This document shows positions 1 through 10,020 of a stretch of DNA of 64,000 nucleotides, piece by piece (within the stretch, counting starts at the first letter, position 1; the number at the start of each line of letters is the position of its first letter). Made by a program: the position numbers and the translations under genes. The DNA is from Xaviernesmea oryzae (GTDB taxonomy: Bacteria > Pseudomonadota > Alphaproteobacteria > Rhizobiales > Rhizobiaceae): assembly GCF_900177415.1 (NCBI RefSeq), contig NZ_FXAF01000002.1:62001-126000 (forward strand). Direction: 5' to 3'. Under the pieces are notes generated by a model. That model was not told the origin of the DNA and made no database searches. It worked only from the letters and a program-made list of their open reading frames with translations.

Positions 1-34
1 CTTTCAATCTTTCAATGACAGCTTAAGCCCGCCC

Positions 35-706
35 TCAGGAGCGGAAAAGCCGCGAATGCTGCGTTTCGTGCCGGAGTGAGACGATTTCCGCCTGCACCGC
101 CGCGCCCCCGAGATCGGCAAGCGTCGTCTGCGCCGCGCGCTCTGCCGTCTCGGCAATCAAGTCCTCCAGATCGGCCAGGATCGCCACGCCTTCCGTCTGG
201 CCCGCGACCCCGAGCCGGATACCCGCCGAAACCGATTGCGAAACGGCGGCATGCAGATAGGCGGCGAGCGCCTTTTCCGCAGGAACGTCATGCGCGGCGG
301 CTACCGCGCCGACCGCAACCGGAAACGGCACGTCCGGAGGCAGGCGCTCCAGCACCGCATCCGGCCAGGCTGAGGCTGCGGCAACGAAGGCCCTGCCGAG
401 CGACAGGGTTTCCGTGAAGCGCTCCGCCGAGCCCGCCAGGGCCAATCCCAGTTCCGCCGCCTCTTTCAGCATCGCCTCGTTTCCGGATTGCCGCCAGGCT
501 TCCGCAAACAGAACCGCATCGTTCCACAGCGCCCCGTGCCCCAGGATTGCCGAAAGCCAGTCTCTCAAGCCTGCGGCATTCGTCAGCAGCCGGTCGAACA
601 CCGCGCGCTCCAGCCCGCCGGACCAGGCAAAGCCGCCGATCGGAAAGGCCGGCGACAGCCAGGCCATCAATCGAAGCAATGCCTGCGTGTCGAGGCCTTG
701 GCTCAT
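35..706 (-). CDS. ureF: Urease accessory protein UreF
   Basis: 223 residues, the usual UreF length. The N-terminal block LMAWLSPAFPIGGFAWSGG is the family hallmark, and the protein is helical and Ala-rich throughout. UreF joins UreD and UreG on apo-urease and gates GTP-dependent delivery of nickel and CO2 to the active-site lysine. It starts 6 bp after the ureE stop codon, so the two are surely co-transcribed. Only 34 bases remain to its left; ureG, which normally follows ureF in rhizobia, is expected just outside the window but cannot be seen. Confidence 0.96.
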   Translation of the reverse strand: MSQGLDTQALLRLMAWLSPAFPIGGFAWSGGLERAVFDRLLTNAAGLRDWLSAILGHGALWNDAVLFAEAWRQSGNEAMLKEAAELGLALAGSAERFTETLSLGRAFVAAASAWPDAVLERLPPDVPFPVAVGAVAAAHDVPAEKALAAYLHAAVSQSVSAGIRLGVAGQTEGVAILADLEDLIAETAERAAQTTLADLGGAAVQAEIVSLRHETQHSRLFRS

Positions 707-712
707 GCGAAC

Positions 713-1222
713 TCAATCATGATGGTGGCCGTGCTCATGGCCGTGCCCATGGCCATGATCGTGGGAATGTCCCCCATGGGAATGCCCGCCATGGGAGTGA
801 TAGGCGCCGCGCGCCGGCTGGAACGGTTCCTCGACCTCCGCCACCGTGGCGCCTAGCCCCTCCAGCATGGCCCGGATCACATGATCGCGCAGGATGAGGA
901 TGCGCCCCTCCTCGATCTGCGCGGAAAGATGCCGGTTGCCAAGATGCCAGGCGAGTTCGATTAAATGCAGCGTATCGCGCGCCTTCACCTCCAAGAGTTT
1001 TTCCGGCGCCGCCTGAACCTCGACCGTATCGCCGCTGTCGAGCACCAGCCGGTCGCCGTGATGGAAGAGCACCGCCTCCTTGAGGTCGAGCATCACCATG
1101 TCTCCGTTCGAAAGATGCAGCAGCTTGCGGCGGAGATGCCGGAGATCGTGCGGCAGGGTGACGGTATCGACCGGCGGATCGGTGATCTCGCCGGCGGGGC
1201 GGTAGGAATGAATGTGTTGCAC
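713..1222 (-). CDS. ureE: Urease accessory protein UreE (nickel chaperone)
   Basis: Nickel-binding metallochaperone for urease maturation. The conserved core [17 protein letters not shown] and the later [13 protein letters not shown] segment identify the family. The C-terminus is a histidine-rich tail with many HG, HSHGG and HGHEH units ending in HHHD, a nickel-storing tail. The open frame runs further upstream, but I chose the GTG codon at 1222 because it gives [11 protein letters not shown], matching the normal UreE N-terminus, and it has GAGGA about 8 bases upstream. That gives 169 residues. The extra upstream frame overlaps the LysE-type gene and is out-of-frame translation. The gene lies between the exporter gene and ureF. 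Confidence 0.94.
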   Translation of the reverse strand: MQHIHSYRPAGEITDPPVDTVTLPHDLRHLRRKLLHLSNGDMVMLDLKEAVLFHHGDRLVLDSGDTVEVQAAPEKLLEVKARDTLHLIELAWHLGNRHLSAQIEEGRILILRDHVIRAMLEGLGATVAEVEEPFQPARGAYHSHGGHSHGGHSHDHGHGHGHEHGHHHD

Positions 1223-1247
1223 GTCGAAATCCTCGGAAATAGTCTGC

Positions 1248-1856
1248 CTAACGGCTGGAAAGCGCCATGGAACCGCCGGATGCGATGAGGACACCGCCGA
1301 CCAGCCGGTTGAGATAGACGAATATCCGCTCCGAGCGGAGCGCCTTGCGCAACAGGACGCCGGCAACGACGTACAGCGCGACTGCTCCCACCTCAAGCAG
1401 AAGAAACACGGTGCCCATAGCCGCAAGCTGGCTCCAGGCCGGTTGAGAGGCATCGATGAACTGCGGAAAGAATGCCGTGAAGATGGCGATCGCCTTGGGA
1501 TTGCTGATCGCAAGCGTGAAATCGCGCCGCATCAGGGCCTTGAGGCTGGCATCGGTGGACCGCATGGAGGCCAGCTCCCGCGCCTTTCGCCAGAACTGGA
1601 TGCCGACATAGATGAGGTAGACGGCGCCCGCGAACTTGATGACGGTGAAGGCGACGGAGGATGCCGCCAGGACCGCTCCAAGACCCAGGATGGTGATCAG
1701 TATCAGGAAGGCGAAAGCCGGCATCCGCCCGAGGCCGCCGAGCAGTGCGGGCGTCGCGCCGAGCCTCGCCGCATTCGAAAAAGCCAGCATGTTGTTAGGC
1801 CCCGGCGCGCAGTTGAGCGCGAAGCAGGCAGGAACGAATATCGACCATGCGATCAT
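1248..1856 (-). CDS. LysE/RhtB family amino-acid exporter
   Basis: 202 residues, typical for the LysE superfamily of small exporters. The N-terminus has the family signature: an [19 protein letters not shown] segment right after the first membrane helix. Five to six hydrophobic segments follow, with the mid-protein [21 protein letters not shown] motif that is also diagnostic. The start is ATG at 1856, with an AAGGGG Shine-Dalgarno sequence 7 bases upstream; the longer open frame to 2009 overlaps ureC. The gene stands between ureC (46-bp gap) and ureE (25-bp gap) on the same strand, so it is probably transcribed with urease. Substrate unknown; family members export basic amino acids, homoserine or threonine. 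A link to nitrogen overflow is inference. Confidence 0.9.
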   Translation of the reverse strand: MIAWSIFVPACFALNCAPGPNNMLAFSNAARLGATPALLGGLGRMPAFAFLILITILGLGAVLAASSVAFTVIKFAGAVYLIYVGIQFWRKARELASMRSTDASLKALMRRDFTLAISNPKAIAIFTAFFPQFIDASQPAWSQLAAMGTVFLLLEVGAVALYVVAGVLLRKALRSERIFVYLNRLVGGVLIASGGSMALSSR

Positions 1857-1902
1857 GACAAGCCCCTTGGGCGGCAGAACGGCAACGGCCGCCGTCGTCC
1901 GG

Positions 1903-3612
<1,710 letters not shown>

Positions 3613-3615
3613 GGC

Positions 3616-4023
3616 TCAGGCTTCCTGCGAAAAAAGGACAAATGGTGGATTTTTAGAGGCTCGGTGATCCAGCGTGATAGTCGGTGACGCACCGGCGGCC
3701 TCATTGAGTTCGGCGATGAGATAGTCGGCGAAACCAGCGCTTCCCACCTTGAAAGAGGCAAGCGCCTGTTCGACAGCGGCGGCTTCACCGACGACAAGAA
3801 CATCCGAGGAAAGAAGACCGTCTACGATAGCGGCCAACTTAGTTCGATTGTAGCCTGGTTTCCGGCGCAATATCCAAACCAACTCGACCAGTGTGATTGG
3901 ATTGATATAGCCCGGTTTCTGGACCGAGAGTTGCGTTTCAAGAAACTGCGAAACCCGCTGCGACCAGTGCGGGTCATCGTCAAGTATGTATCGGGCTAGA
4001 ATATTGGTATCGAGCCCGATCAA
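3616..4023 (-). CDS. vapC: VapC-type PIN-domain toxin
   Basis: 135 residues with a PIN-domain layout. MIGLDTNILARYILDD at the N-terminus carries the first acidic residue (D5) and the conserved T/N. ITLVELVWILRR carries the second acid, and GFADYLIAELNEAAG and TITLDHRASKNP carry the C-terminal acids. PIN toxins are Mg-dependent ribonucleases that cut tRNA or rRNA. The apparent start is TTG at 4023, overlapping the antitoxin stop as TTGA, so translation is probably coupled to and weaker than the antitoxin. Its stop is 3 bp before ureC, so it may be transcribed with urease. The exact RNA target cannot be predicted. Confidence 0.88.
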   Translation of the reverse strand: MIGLDTNILARYILDDDPHWSQRVSQFLETQLSVQKPGYINPITLVELVWILRRKPGYNRTKLAAIVDGLLSSDVLVVGEAAAVEQALASFKVGSAGFADYLIAELNEAAGASPTITLDHRASKNPPFVLFSQEA

Positions 4024-4301
4024 GGGTCATCCTCCGTGCGACCTGGCGCCGTGCGCCTTGCAACCGTCTCCATGATCGCCTCGTCGAGATCCAGCGGCAG
4101 CCCTTCGTCTTTCTCGAAAATGCCGCGCAGGTGGGAAAGGCCCCTTTTCTTCGCAACGACGGTAACCTTGCCGTTATCATCCACGATAAACTGCACGGAC
4201 CCGCCGGGCGGCAGCCCCAGGGTCTTGCGGACCTCGATGGGAATCGTCGCCTGTCCTTTCATTGAAGTCTTTGCTTCGAACCGGCTCATCACAGCCTCCA
4301 T
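4020..4301 (-). CDS. vapB: AbrB/SpoVT-fold antitoxin (VapB type)
   Basis: 93 residues. The N-terminal half is a swapped-hairpin AbrB DNA-binding domain: SMKGQATIPIEVRKTLGLPPGG then VQFIVDDNGKVTVV. The C-terminal half is acidic (IFEKDEGLPLDLDEAIMETV), as expected for the segment that wraps and blocks a PIN toxin. It overlaps the toxin by 4 bp (TTGA). Two starts are plausible: ATG at 4301 with AGGA just upstream, or ATG at 4289 with a strong GGAGG 5 bases upstream. Such antitoxins usually repress their own promoter; paired direct repeats lie immediately upstream. Confidence 0.88.
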   Translation of the reverse strand: MEAVMSRFEAKTSMKGQATIPIEVRKTLGLPPGGSVQFIVDDNGKVTVVAKKRGLSHLRGIFEKDEGLPLDLDEAIMETVARRTAPGRTEDDP

Positions 4302-4306
4302 GAATT

Positions 4307-4351
4307 CCTACTTTCTCAGAAATCCATACTTAACATAAAATACCCTACTTT
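4307..4351 (-). promoter_or_regulatory. Candidate toxin-antitoxin promoter/operator with direct repeats
   Basis: The 62-bp gap between ureB and the antitoxin gene is AT-rich, unlike its surroundings. On the coding strand the octamer AAAGTAGG occurs twice, at 4344-4351 and 4307-4314, 37 bp apart start to start. It flanks an AT-rich stretch (TATTTTATGTTAAG) that could be a -10 region. Repeated half-sites around a promoter are typical of autoregulated AbrB-type antitoxins. This is inferred from sequence only. Confidence 0.4.
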
Positions 4352-4363
4352 TCCATGGACCCC

Positions 4364-4669
4364 CTACAGCGCACCCATGATCTTCTGCTGGAAACCGTAG
4401 ACCTCGCGTTTTCCCGACAACGGGATCAGCGTGACCGAACGCGTCTGGCCCGGCTCGAAGCGCACCGCCGTGCCGGCGGGGATATCGAGCCGCATGCCGC
4501 GCGCCTTCTCGCGATCGAAGGAAAGGCCGTTATTGGTCTCGAAGAAATGATAGTGGCTGCCCACCTGGATCGGCCGGTCGCCGGTGTTCGAAACCTCGAC
4601 CGTCACCGTCGGCGCGCCGGAATTGAGCTCGATTTCGCCTTCTGCGGCAATGACTTCGCCCGGAATCAT
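4364..4669 (-). CDS. ureB: Urease beta subunit UreB
   Basis: 101 residues, normal for the separate bacterial beta chain. Starts [16 protein letters not shown] and contains the family core [21 protein letters not shown], followed by [21 protein letters not shown]. It is a structural subunit of the (ABC)3 urease trimer and carries no nickel. It follows ureA by 19 bp. The next gene downstream is the toxin-antitoxin pair rather than ureC, which would be the usual neighbour. Confidence 0.97.
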   Translation of the reverse strand: MIPGEVIAAEGEIELNSGAPTVTVEVSNTGDRPIQVGSHYHFFETNNGLSFDREKARGMRLDIPAGTAVRFEPGQTRSVTLIPLSGKREVYGFQQKIMGAL

Positions 4670-4688
4670 GAATCAACCTCCCAGAGAC

Positions 4689-4991
4689 TTAACGTATCGG
4701 TTCATGCACGGTGACGAGCTTGGTGCCGTCCGGAAACGTCGCTTCCACCTGCACGTCGTGGATCATCTCGGCAATGCCTTCCATCACCTGGTCGCGGGTG
4801 ACGACATGCGCGCCGGCCTCCATGAGATCGGCGACGGAGCGGCCATCGCGGGCGCCTTCGACGACGAAATCGGTGATCAGAGCGATCGCCTCCGGATAGT
4901 TGAGCTTAACGCCGCGCTCCAGACGGCGGCGGGCGACGATCGCCGCCATGGCGATCAGGAGCTTGTCTTTTTCTCTAGGCGTCAGGTTCAT
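4689..4991 (-). CDS. ureA: Urease gamma subunit UreA
   Basis: 100 residues, standard length. [39 protein letters not shown] is the canonical UreA N-terminus, and the C-terminal [20 protein letters not shown] is equally typical. It packs against UreB and UreC in the urease trimer. The gene begins 34 bp after the ureD stop codon and is followed by ureB, so the structural genes are in the usual ABC order before the toxin-antitoxin interruption. Confidence 0.97.
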   Translation of the reverse strand: MNLTPREKDKLLIAMAAIVARRRLERGVKLNYPEAIALITDFVVEGARDGRSVADLMEAGAHVVTRDQVMEGIAEMIHDVQVEATFPDGTKLVTVHEPIR

Positions 4992-5025
4992 GGGAATCCC
5001 GCAGTGAATTTCAGGTATGGCAAAA

Positions 5026-5850
5026 TCAGATGTTCCAGACTTTCGGCACCGGCGCGCCGTTACGCAATACGGAAATTGCCGGTACCAGGATTTTTCTCAA
5101 GTCGAAGCCGGTGGGCGCCGCGAGACGGGCGACCAGCTTGCCGTTCCAGTGGCTTGCTCCCCCCAAGGTGCCTTCGACACACTGCCTGAGCTTCGGGAAA
5201 AGCGCCTCCGCAAGCGGACCGGTATAGAAGAGCGTCGCAAAGGCGACCTGGCCGGAGAGCACGGCGGCCGCCCGGGAGAGCTGCTCGATTGCGCCGTCGA
5301 ACCGCATCTCTTCCGCATGGATCAGCCTGCCCGCGCGCCGCACGCGCCAGCGGTCGCGGAAGAACCCGTGCGTGACCGCCTCGCCCATCGCCTTGCGGCC
5401 GAGCAGCACGGCTTCGACGGCGAGAAATTCGGAGTTTTCGGCAAGATCGACATCGAGCCGCCGCGTCAGCGAGGCCCGGTCGAAGAGAATGGTTTCCTGG
5501 GGAAGCCAATGGACGGAAGCGCCCTTGCCGACCGTGATATGGGTGGAGAGGGAGGCCGTGTCGGCAGCCGCCTTGTAGATCTTCTCGTTGGCCTGGGTGG
5601 TGATGGTGAGTTTGGTGGAAGCCGCGGCGGCGACGGACCATTCGATCGCGTCGCCGCCCGTCAGTCCCCCTGACGTGTTGATGAGGATCGCCTCCATTTC
5701 AGGCGAAAACGTCTCCGGAAGGCGTATTTTTGCGCAACCTTCCTGAAAGAATTCGGCAAGCCTGGTGCGCCCGCCGAACGTCTTGGTCACAAGGCGTCCT
5801 GCACCCCTTGCCCGCTGCGGCGCGTATCGATCGGCTGGCTGCTGCTGCAC
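5026..5850 (-). CDS. ureD: Urease accessory protein UreD
   Basis: Scaffold that binds apo-urease and recruits UreF and UreG. Family landmarks are [35 protein letters not shown] and [14 protein letters not shown] chose GTG at 5850 (274 residues): it has AGGGA about 5 bases upstream and keeps the QRARGAGRL segment that UreD proteins share. The cost is a 64-bp overlap with the upstream esterase gene. A neat alternative is GTG at 5790, forming a 4-bp GTGA overlap with the esterase stop and with AGGA upstream, but it would drop the conserved block. Translation is probably coupled to the esterase gene either way. Confidence 0.93.
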   Translation of the reverse strand: MQQQPADRYAPQRARGAGRLVTKTFGGRTRLAEFFQEGCAKIRLPETFSPEMEAILINTSGGLTGGDAIEWSVAAAASTKLTITTQANEKIYKAAADTASLSTHITVGKGASVHWLPQETILFDRASLTRRLDVDLAENSEFLAVEAVLLGRKAMGEAVTHGFFRDRWRVRRAGRLIHAEEMRFDGAIEQLSRAAAVLSGQVAFATLFYTGPLAEALFPKLRQCVEGTLGGASHWNGKLVARLAAPTGFDLRKILVPAISVLRNGAPVPKVWNI

Positions 5851-6989
5851 GTCGTTCCCTGAATTCCGGTTTCGGTCGTGCAGTCCGATGCAATGCCCGT
5901 GCCAGACTTCGGCTTTGCCGGAGCGGCGGTGGCGATGACATCGGTGCTGTCGGCCCTGCCGAAGAACTCCCACATCCGCGAGGCCGGATCAACATTCGGG
6001 TCGAAGGCGGGCTTTACCGCTGCGACGGTCGTCACCTTGGCGACGCTTGCCGTCTCCTTGGCGGCGGCAATAACCGCTTCCGTCGCCGCGGCCGGCTTCG
6101 GCCAGTCGTGCGTGCCGTTGGCAAAGACATAGGAAGCGATCCGCGCACCGCTCTTGCAGGTGCCGTAAAGGCTGAAGGTCACGCCTTCGACGGTTTTCGG
6201 ATCGCCGTTGCCCTTGCAGCCGTCGAGCTCGGTCCAGCGCTCGACGGCGATCTTGAACCCGTATTGCCAATAGGCGCTCCCGCCGCCGCCATAGGGATTG
6301 GACGTGTCCTTCACGCCCGCGAAAGCCATGATGGAGACCGGCCGGGCGGGGCTGCAGTTGCCGTCGTCGGGTTCCCATTTGCCGTTGATCTCCACCGGCC
6401 GGCCGGCGCGCAGCGAATGCACGAAGCCGGCAGCGGCGAAATCATCGTGGCCGGAGCAGAGATAGGCCGACAGCATGCGCCCGCCGCCCGAATAGCCGGA
6501 GGCGTAGATGCGTGCTGGATCGACGCAGAACGTCTCTTTCACGGTCTTCAGGGACTGCCGGATAAAGGCGATCTCGTCGAGGCCGCCTTCCTGCCGGGTC
6601 ACGAAAGGCACGTTCCAGGCATAGGTGCCCGCCGTTTTGCCGGGCAGGCTGCCCTGCGGCGCCAGAACGATGAAGCCGTTCTTCTCGGCAACCTTGTCCC
6701 AGGAGCTCCGGTTCAACTGCCCCTGGGGATTGCTGTTGCTGCCGTGGAAATCGAAAACCACCGGAACCTTGTCGTTGCCGGTGTAGGAAGACGGGACGAA
6801 ATAGAGTGCGGAGCGGGCAACGCCGCCGGTTTCGATGGCAATCGGATGACGTCCCGGCTGCATCGGCTGACCGCATCCGGCATAGGCTCCATCCGAAGCC
6901 AGGCAAGCGGCCAAGAAAAAAGCCCCTACCGCGGTCGCGCGAGTAAGAGCAGGACTGGAGAAGGAACCGGCAATGCGAACAAAATCCAT
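5787..6989 (-). CDS. Secreted PHB depolymerase/CE1-family esterase
   Basis: 400 residues. An N-terminal signal peptide ends around residues 36-38 (DGAYA then GCG). The alpha/beta-hydrolase core follows: FDFHGSNSN (oxyanion region), the nucleophile S167 in GYSGGG, and a late NGTHDWP that should hold the catalytic His. The family includes extracellular poly(3-hydroxybutyrate) depolymerases, LpqC and feruloyl/acetyl-xylan esterases; substrate cannot be read from sequence. The last 90 or so residues are low-complexity Ala/Lys/Thr-rich, probably a linker or surface tail. It sits between the urea importer and ureD on the same strand, 143 bp after urtE, and overlaps ureD. Confidence 0.82.
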   Translation of the reverse strand: MDFVRIAGSFSSPALTRATAVGAFFLAACLASDGAYAGCGQPMQPGRHPIAIETGGVARSALYFVPSSYTGNDKVPVVFDFHGSNSNPQGQLNRSSWDKVAEKNGFIVLAPQGSLPGKTAGTYAWNVPFVTRQEGGLDEIAFIRQSLKTVKETFCVDPARIYASGYSGGGRMLSAYLCSGHDDFAAAGFVHSLRAGRPVEINGKWEPDDGNCSPARPVSIMAFAGVKDTSNPYGGGGSAYWQYGFKIAVERWTELDGCKGNGDPKTVEGVTFSLYGTCKSGARIASYVFANGTHDWPKPAAATEAVIAAAKETASVAKVTTVAAVKPAFDPNVDPASRMWEFFGRADSTDVIATAAPAKPKSGTGIASDCTTETGIQGTTCSSSQPIDTRRSGQGVQDAL

Positions 6990-7132
6990 CAGCGCCTCAT
7001 CATGAGTGCAGGAGTGGTATCAACAATGTGCGGGGTCTGCCCTGGCACTCGGTTGGTAACACATCCCGGATCACGATGAAACGCACGAAATGCTGCGTCG
7101 AGATACAAACATTCATCAGTAAAAGGCTGGTT

Positions 7133-7828
7133 TCAAACAGTAAGATGCCGCCTTGCTTCTGCCGTATCCAGTGTTTCGGCCGGCCCTTCGTGCACGATCT
7201 CGCCACGATCCATGATATAGACTTGGTCCGCGAGCTCCCGGCAGAAATCGAGATATTGTTCCACGAGCAGGATGGCCATCCCGGTGCTGTCGCGCAGATA
7301 CCGGATCGCCCTGCCGATATCCTTGATGATCGACGGCTGAATGCCTTCGGTCGGCTCGTCCAGCACGAGGATCTTCGGGCGGGTGACCATGGCACGGCCG
7401 ATCGCCAATTGCTGTTGTTGTCCGCCGGACAGATCGCCGCCCCGCCGGCCGAGCATCGACTTCAGCACCGGAAACAGGGAAAATATCTCGTCCGGAATGA
7501 ACCGGTCCTTGCGCCCAAGCGGTGCGTAGCCGCTTTCAAGGTTTTCCTGCACGGTCAGAAGCGGGAAGATTTCGCGCCCCTGCGGCACATAGCCGATCCC
7601 GTGTTTGGCGCGGGCATAGGGCGGCAGGCCGTTCAGCACTTCGCCCTCGAAGCTGATCGTGCCGGCGCTGACGGGATGCTGGCCGGTAACGGCGCGGAGA
7701 AGAGAGCTCTTCCCCACGCCGTTGCGCCCCAGCACGCAGGTGATCTTGCCCATCTCGGCCGTGACCGAGACACCGCGCAGCGCCTGTGCCGCGCCGTAGT
7801 GAAGGTTGACGTTGTTGACTGTCAGCAC
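7133..7828 (-). CDS. urtE: Urea ABC transporter ATPase UrtE
   Basis: 231 residues, LivF-type ATPase. MLTVNNVNLHYGAAQALRGVSV at the N-terminus is characteristic of UrtE. Walker A is GRNGVGKSS, the signature is LSGGQQQQLAIGRAM and Walker B is ILVLDEPTEGIQPSII. The start codon is GTG with GAGAGG upstream. It works with UrtD as the cytoplasmic ATPase pair of the high-affinity urea importer. It is separated from urtD by an unusual 240-bp gap that holds a large inverted repeat, so its expression relative to urtABCD may be altered. Confidence 0.95.
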   Translation of the reverse strand: MLTVNNVNLHYGAAQALRGVSVTAEMGKITCVLGRNGVGKSSLLRAVTGQHPVSAGTISFEGEVLNGLPPYARAKHGIGYVPQGREIFPLLTVQENLESGYAPLGRKDRFIPDEIFSLFPVLKSMLGRRGGDLSGGQQQQLAIGRAMVTRPKILVLDEPTEGIQPSIIKDIGRAIRYLRDSTGMAILLVEQYLDFCRELADQVYIMDRGEIVHEGPAETLDTAEARRHLTV

Positions 7829-7864
7829 GTTGCACCTCTCTTGGCGCGATGGTGGGAGACATCA

Positions 7865-8046
7865 CCCCCCTCTGCCCTGCCGGGCATCTCCCCCTCAAGG
7901 GGGGAGATTGATCCGGCGCAAGCCTTTCCCGCAAACAACAGCCGTTCACGGAAAAGGAAATGCCGAGCAGCACGAGAGAAACAAAGAAGCCGCAGCTTGC
8001 CGATCTCCCCCCTTGAGGGGGAGATGCCCGGCAGGGCAGAGGGGGG
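7865..8046. repeat. MITE-like element with 44-bp perfect inverted ends
   Basis: Two identical 44-bp copies in opposite orientation, at 7865-7908 and 8003-8046, flank a 94-bp non-coding spacer between urtD and urtE. Each copy also contains two smaller hairpins (TGCCC-TGCC-GGGCA and CTCCCCC-TCAA-GGGGGGAG). The layout resembles rhizobial mosaic palindromes (RIME-like) or a miniature transposable element. No target-site duplication is evident. A transcript could fold into a 44-bp stem, so the element may act on mRNA processing or polarity inside the operon. Confidence 0.8.
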
Positions 8047-8068
8047 TGTCAACGACATACTATTCATC

Positions 8069-8830
8069 TCACCGCCCCAGATAATTCTCGATCACCTTCG
8101 GATCGTTCGAGACGAAGTCGATCGACCCCTCCGCCAGCACCGAACCTTCGGCAAGGCACGTCACCTTGACGCCGAGGTCGCGGATGAAGCCCATGTCGTG
8201 CTCCACCACCACGACCGAACGGGTCTTGGCGATTTCCCTCAGAAGCACCGCGGTTTCGGCCGTTTCCGCATCGGTCATGCCGGCGACGGGTTCGTCGACC
8301 AGCAGAAGCTTCGGCTCCTGGGCGAGCAGCATGCCGATCTCCAGCCATTGCTTCTGGCCGTGCGACAGGTTGGCGGCATACTCGTCCTTGCGATGCGTCA
8401 GCCGGATCGTCGAAAGGATTTCCTCGATGCGCGCCTTGTCCTCCGGCGTGAGCGTATAGAACAGGGTGGCGAAGACGCCTCGGTCGCGGTTGAGCGCCAG
8501 CTCCAGATTGTCCCAGACGGTATGGCTTTCGAACACGGTCGGCTTCTGGAATTTCCGGCCGATGCCGAGCTGGGCGATGTCCGCCTCGTCCTTCTTCGTA
8601 AGATCTATCTCGTCCTCGAAGAGCACCGTGCCGGTATCCGGCCTCGTCTTGCCGGTGATGATGTCCATCATCGTCGTCTTGCCGGCACCGTTCGGGCCGA
8701 TGATGGCGCGCAGCTCGCCAGGCTCGACCACGAAGGACAGCGAATTGAGCGCCTTGAACCCGTCGAAGGAGACGGAGACGTTTTCGAGATAGAGCAGGCT
8801 TTTCTGTCGCGTCTCGGCAATCGTGTTCAT
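8069..8830 (-). CDS. urtD: Urea ABC transporter ATPase UrtD
   Basis: 253 residues, LivG-type ATPase. Walker A is GPNGAGKTT, the signature LSHGQKQWLEIGMLL (with the H typical of UrtD) and Walker B LLLVDEPVAGMTDAE, followed by the H-loop VVVVEHDMGFIRDLG. The segment GRKFQKPTVFESHTVWDNLELAL is highly conserved in UrtD. It follows urtC by 17 bp. The weak GGGA ribosome-binding site suggests coupled translation from urtC. Confidence 0.96.
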   Translation of the reverse strand: MNTIAETRQKSLLYLENVSVSFDGFKALNSLSFVVEPGELRAIIGPNGAGKTTMMDIITGKTRPDTGTVLFEDEIDLTKKDEADIAQLGIGRKFQKPTVFESHTVWDNLELALNRDRGVFATLFYTLTPEDKARIEEILSTIRLTHRKDEYAANLSHGQKQWLEIGMLLAQEPKLLLVDEPVAGMTDAETAETAVLLREIAKTRSVVVVEHDMGFIRDLGVKVTCLAEGSVLAEGSIDFVSNDPKVIENYLGR

Positions 8831-8847
8831 GATCTTATGTCCCGCCC

Positions 8848-10020
8848 CTATTCCGCCGCCTGCGCAGCCTGCACCACGGTCTGTTCGTTCCCCCTGCCCT
8901 TCTCGGCCTCCGCCGCGGCCTTCAGAGCTTTGCGTGCCTTGAAGCCATGCTGGATCGTGCCGACGATGCCCTTCGGCAGGAAGAGCGTGACGGCGATGAA
9001 GAGGCCGCCCAGCGCATAGAGCCAGAATTCCGGAAAGGCGCCGGTGAAGAAGCTCTTGCCCGCATTGACCAGGATCGCGCCGATGATCGGGCCAATCAGC
9101 GTGCCGCGGCCGCCGACCGCCGTCCAGACGACCACCTCGATCGAGTTGGCGGGCGCGAATTCGCCCGGATTGATGATGCCGACCTGCGGCACGAAGAGCG
9201 CGCCGGCAATGCCCGCCATCATCGCCGAGACGACGAAGGTGAAGAGTTTTATGTTCTCCACGCGGAAGCCGAGGAAGCGCACCCGGCTTTCCGCATCGCG
9301 CACGCCGACCAGCACCTTGCCGAACTTCGAGCGGGTGATGGCCGACGCGATCAGGAGGCAGAGCGCCAGCATGATCGCCGACATGGCGAAGAGCACAGCG
9401 CGCGTACCATCCGCCTGGACCGAAAAGCCGAGAATGTCCTTGAAGTCGGTCAGGCCGTTATTGCCGCCGAAACCCATGTCGTTGCGGAAGAAGGCGAGCA
9501 TCAGCGCGTAGGTCATCGCCTGGGTGATGATCGACAGATAGACGCCGTTGACTCTTGAGCGGAAGGCGAACCAGCCGAACACGAAGGCGAGCAGGCCGGG
9601 AACGAAGAGCACCATCAGCATGGCGAAGCCGAACCAGTCGAAGCCGTACCAGAACCAGGGCAGTTCCTTCCAGTTCAGGAAGACCATGAAATCGGGCAGG
9701 ACCGGATTGCCGTAGACCCCGCGCGAACCGATCTGGCGCATCAGGTACATGCCCATCGCATAGCCCCCGAGCGCGAAGAAGGCGCCGTGGCCGAGCGAAA
9801 GGATGCCGCAATAGCCCCAGACGAGATCGAGCGCCAGCGCCAGCAGCGCATAGCAGAGGTACTTGCCCATCAGCGCCATGATATAAGTCGGGATATGCAG
9901 GGCGCTGTCCAGCGGGGTCAAAAGGTTGAGCGCCGGCACGAGGATCGCAATGCCCAGCAGGATGGCCGCCGCGATGACGATCTTTCCTTCGAGCGCGCGG
10001 AGGATGAAGCCCGTGATCAT
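8848..10020 (-). CDS. urtC: Urea ABC transporter permease UrtC
   Basis: 390 residues, LivM-type inner-membrane permease with about ten hydrophobic segments. MITGFILRALEGKIVIAAAI begins the protein. The LGYCGILSLGHGAFFALGGYAMGMYL-like region and the long insert carrying the PVLPDFMVFLNWKELPWFW segment are typical of UrtC rather than LivM. The start at 10020 overlaps the urtB stop as ATGA, so the two are translationally coupled. The longer open frame to 10470 lies inside urtB and is not real. The tail (GFKARKALKAAAEAEKGRG) is basic and cytoplasmic. Confidence 0.95.
   Translation of the reverse strand: MITGFILRALEGKIVIAAAILLGIAILVPALNLLTPLDSALHIPTYIMALMGKYLCYALLALALDLVWGYCGILSLGHGAFFALGGYAMGMYLMRQIGSRGVYGNPVLPDFMVFLNWKELPWFWYGFDWFGFAMLMVLFVPGLLAFVFGWFAFRSRVNGVYLSIITQAMTYALMLAFFRNDMGFGGNNGLTDFKDILGFSVQADGTRAVLFAMSAIMLALCLLIASAITRSKFGKVLVGVRDAESRVRFLGFRVENIKLFTFVVSAMMAGIAGALFVPQVGIINPGEFAPANSIEVVVWTAVGGRGTLIGPIIGAILVNAGKSFFTGAFPEFWLYALGGLFIAVTLFLPKGIVGTIQHGFKARKALKAAAEAEKGRGNEQTVVQAAQAAE

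Noticed and set aside
5788-5790. ureD start at the GTG forming a GTGA overlap with the esterase stop
   Set aside because: It is tidy and has a ribosome-binding site, but would remove the conserved QRARGAGRL segment; GTG 5850 is preferred, with the alternative noted.
7028-9019. A 663-codon plus-strand frame across urtE and urtD
   Set aside because: Walker, signature and H-loop motifs are on the minus strand; the plus product is compositionally abnormal.
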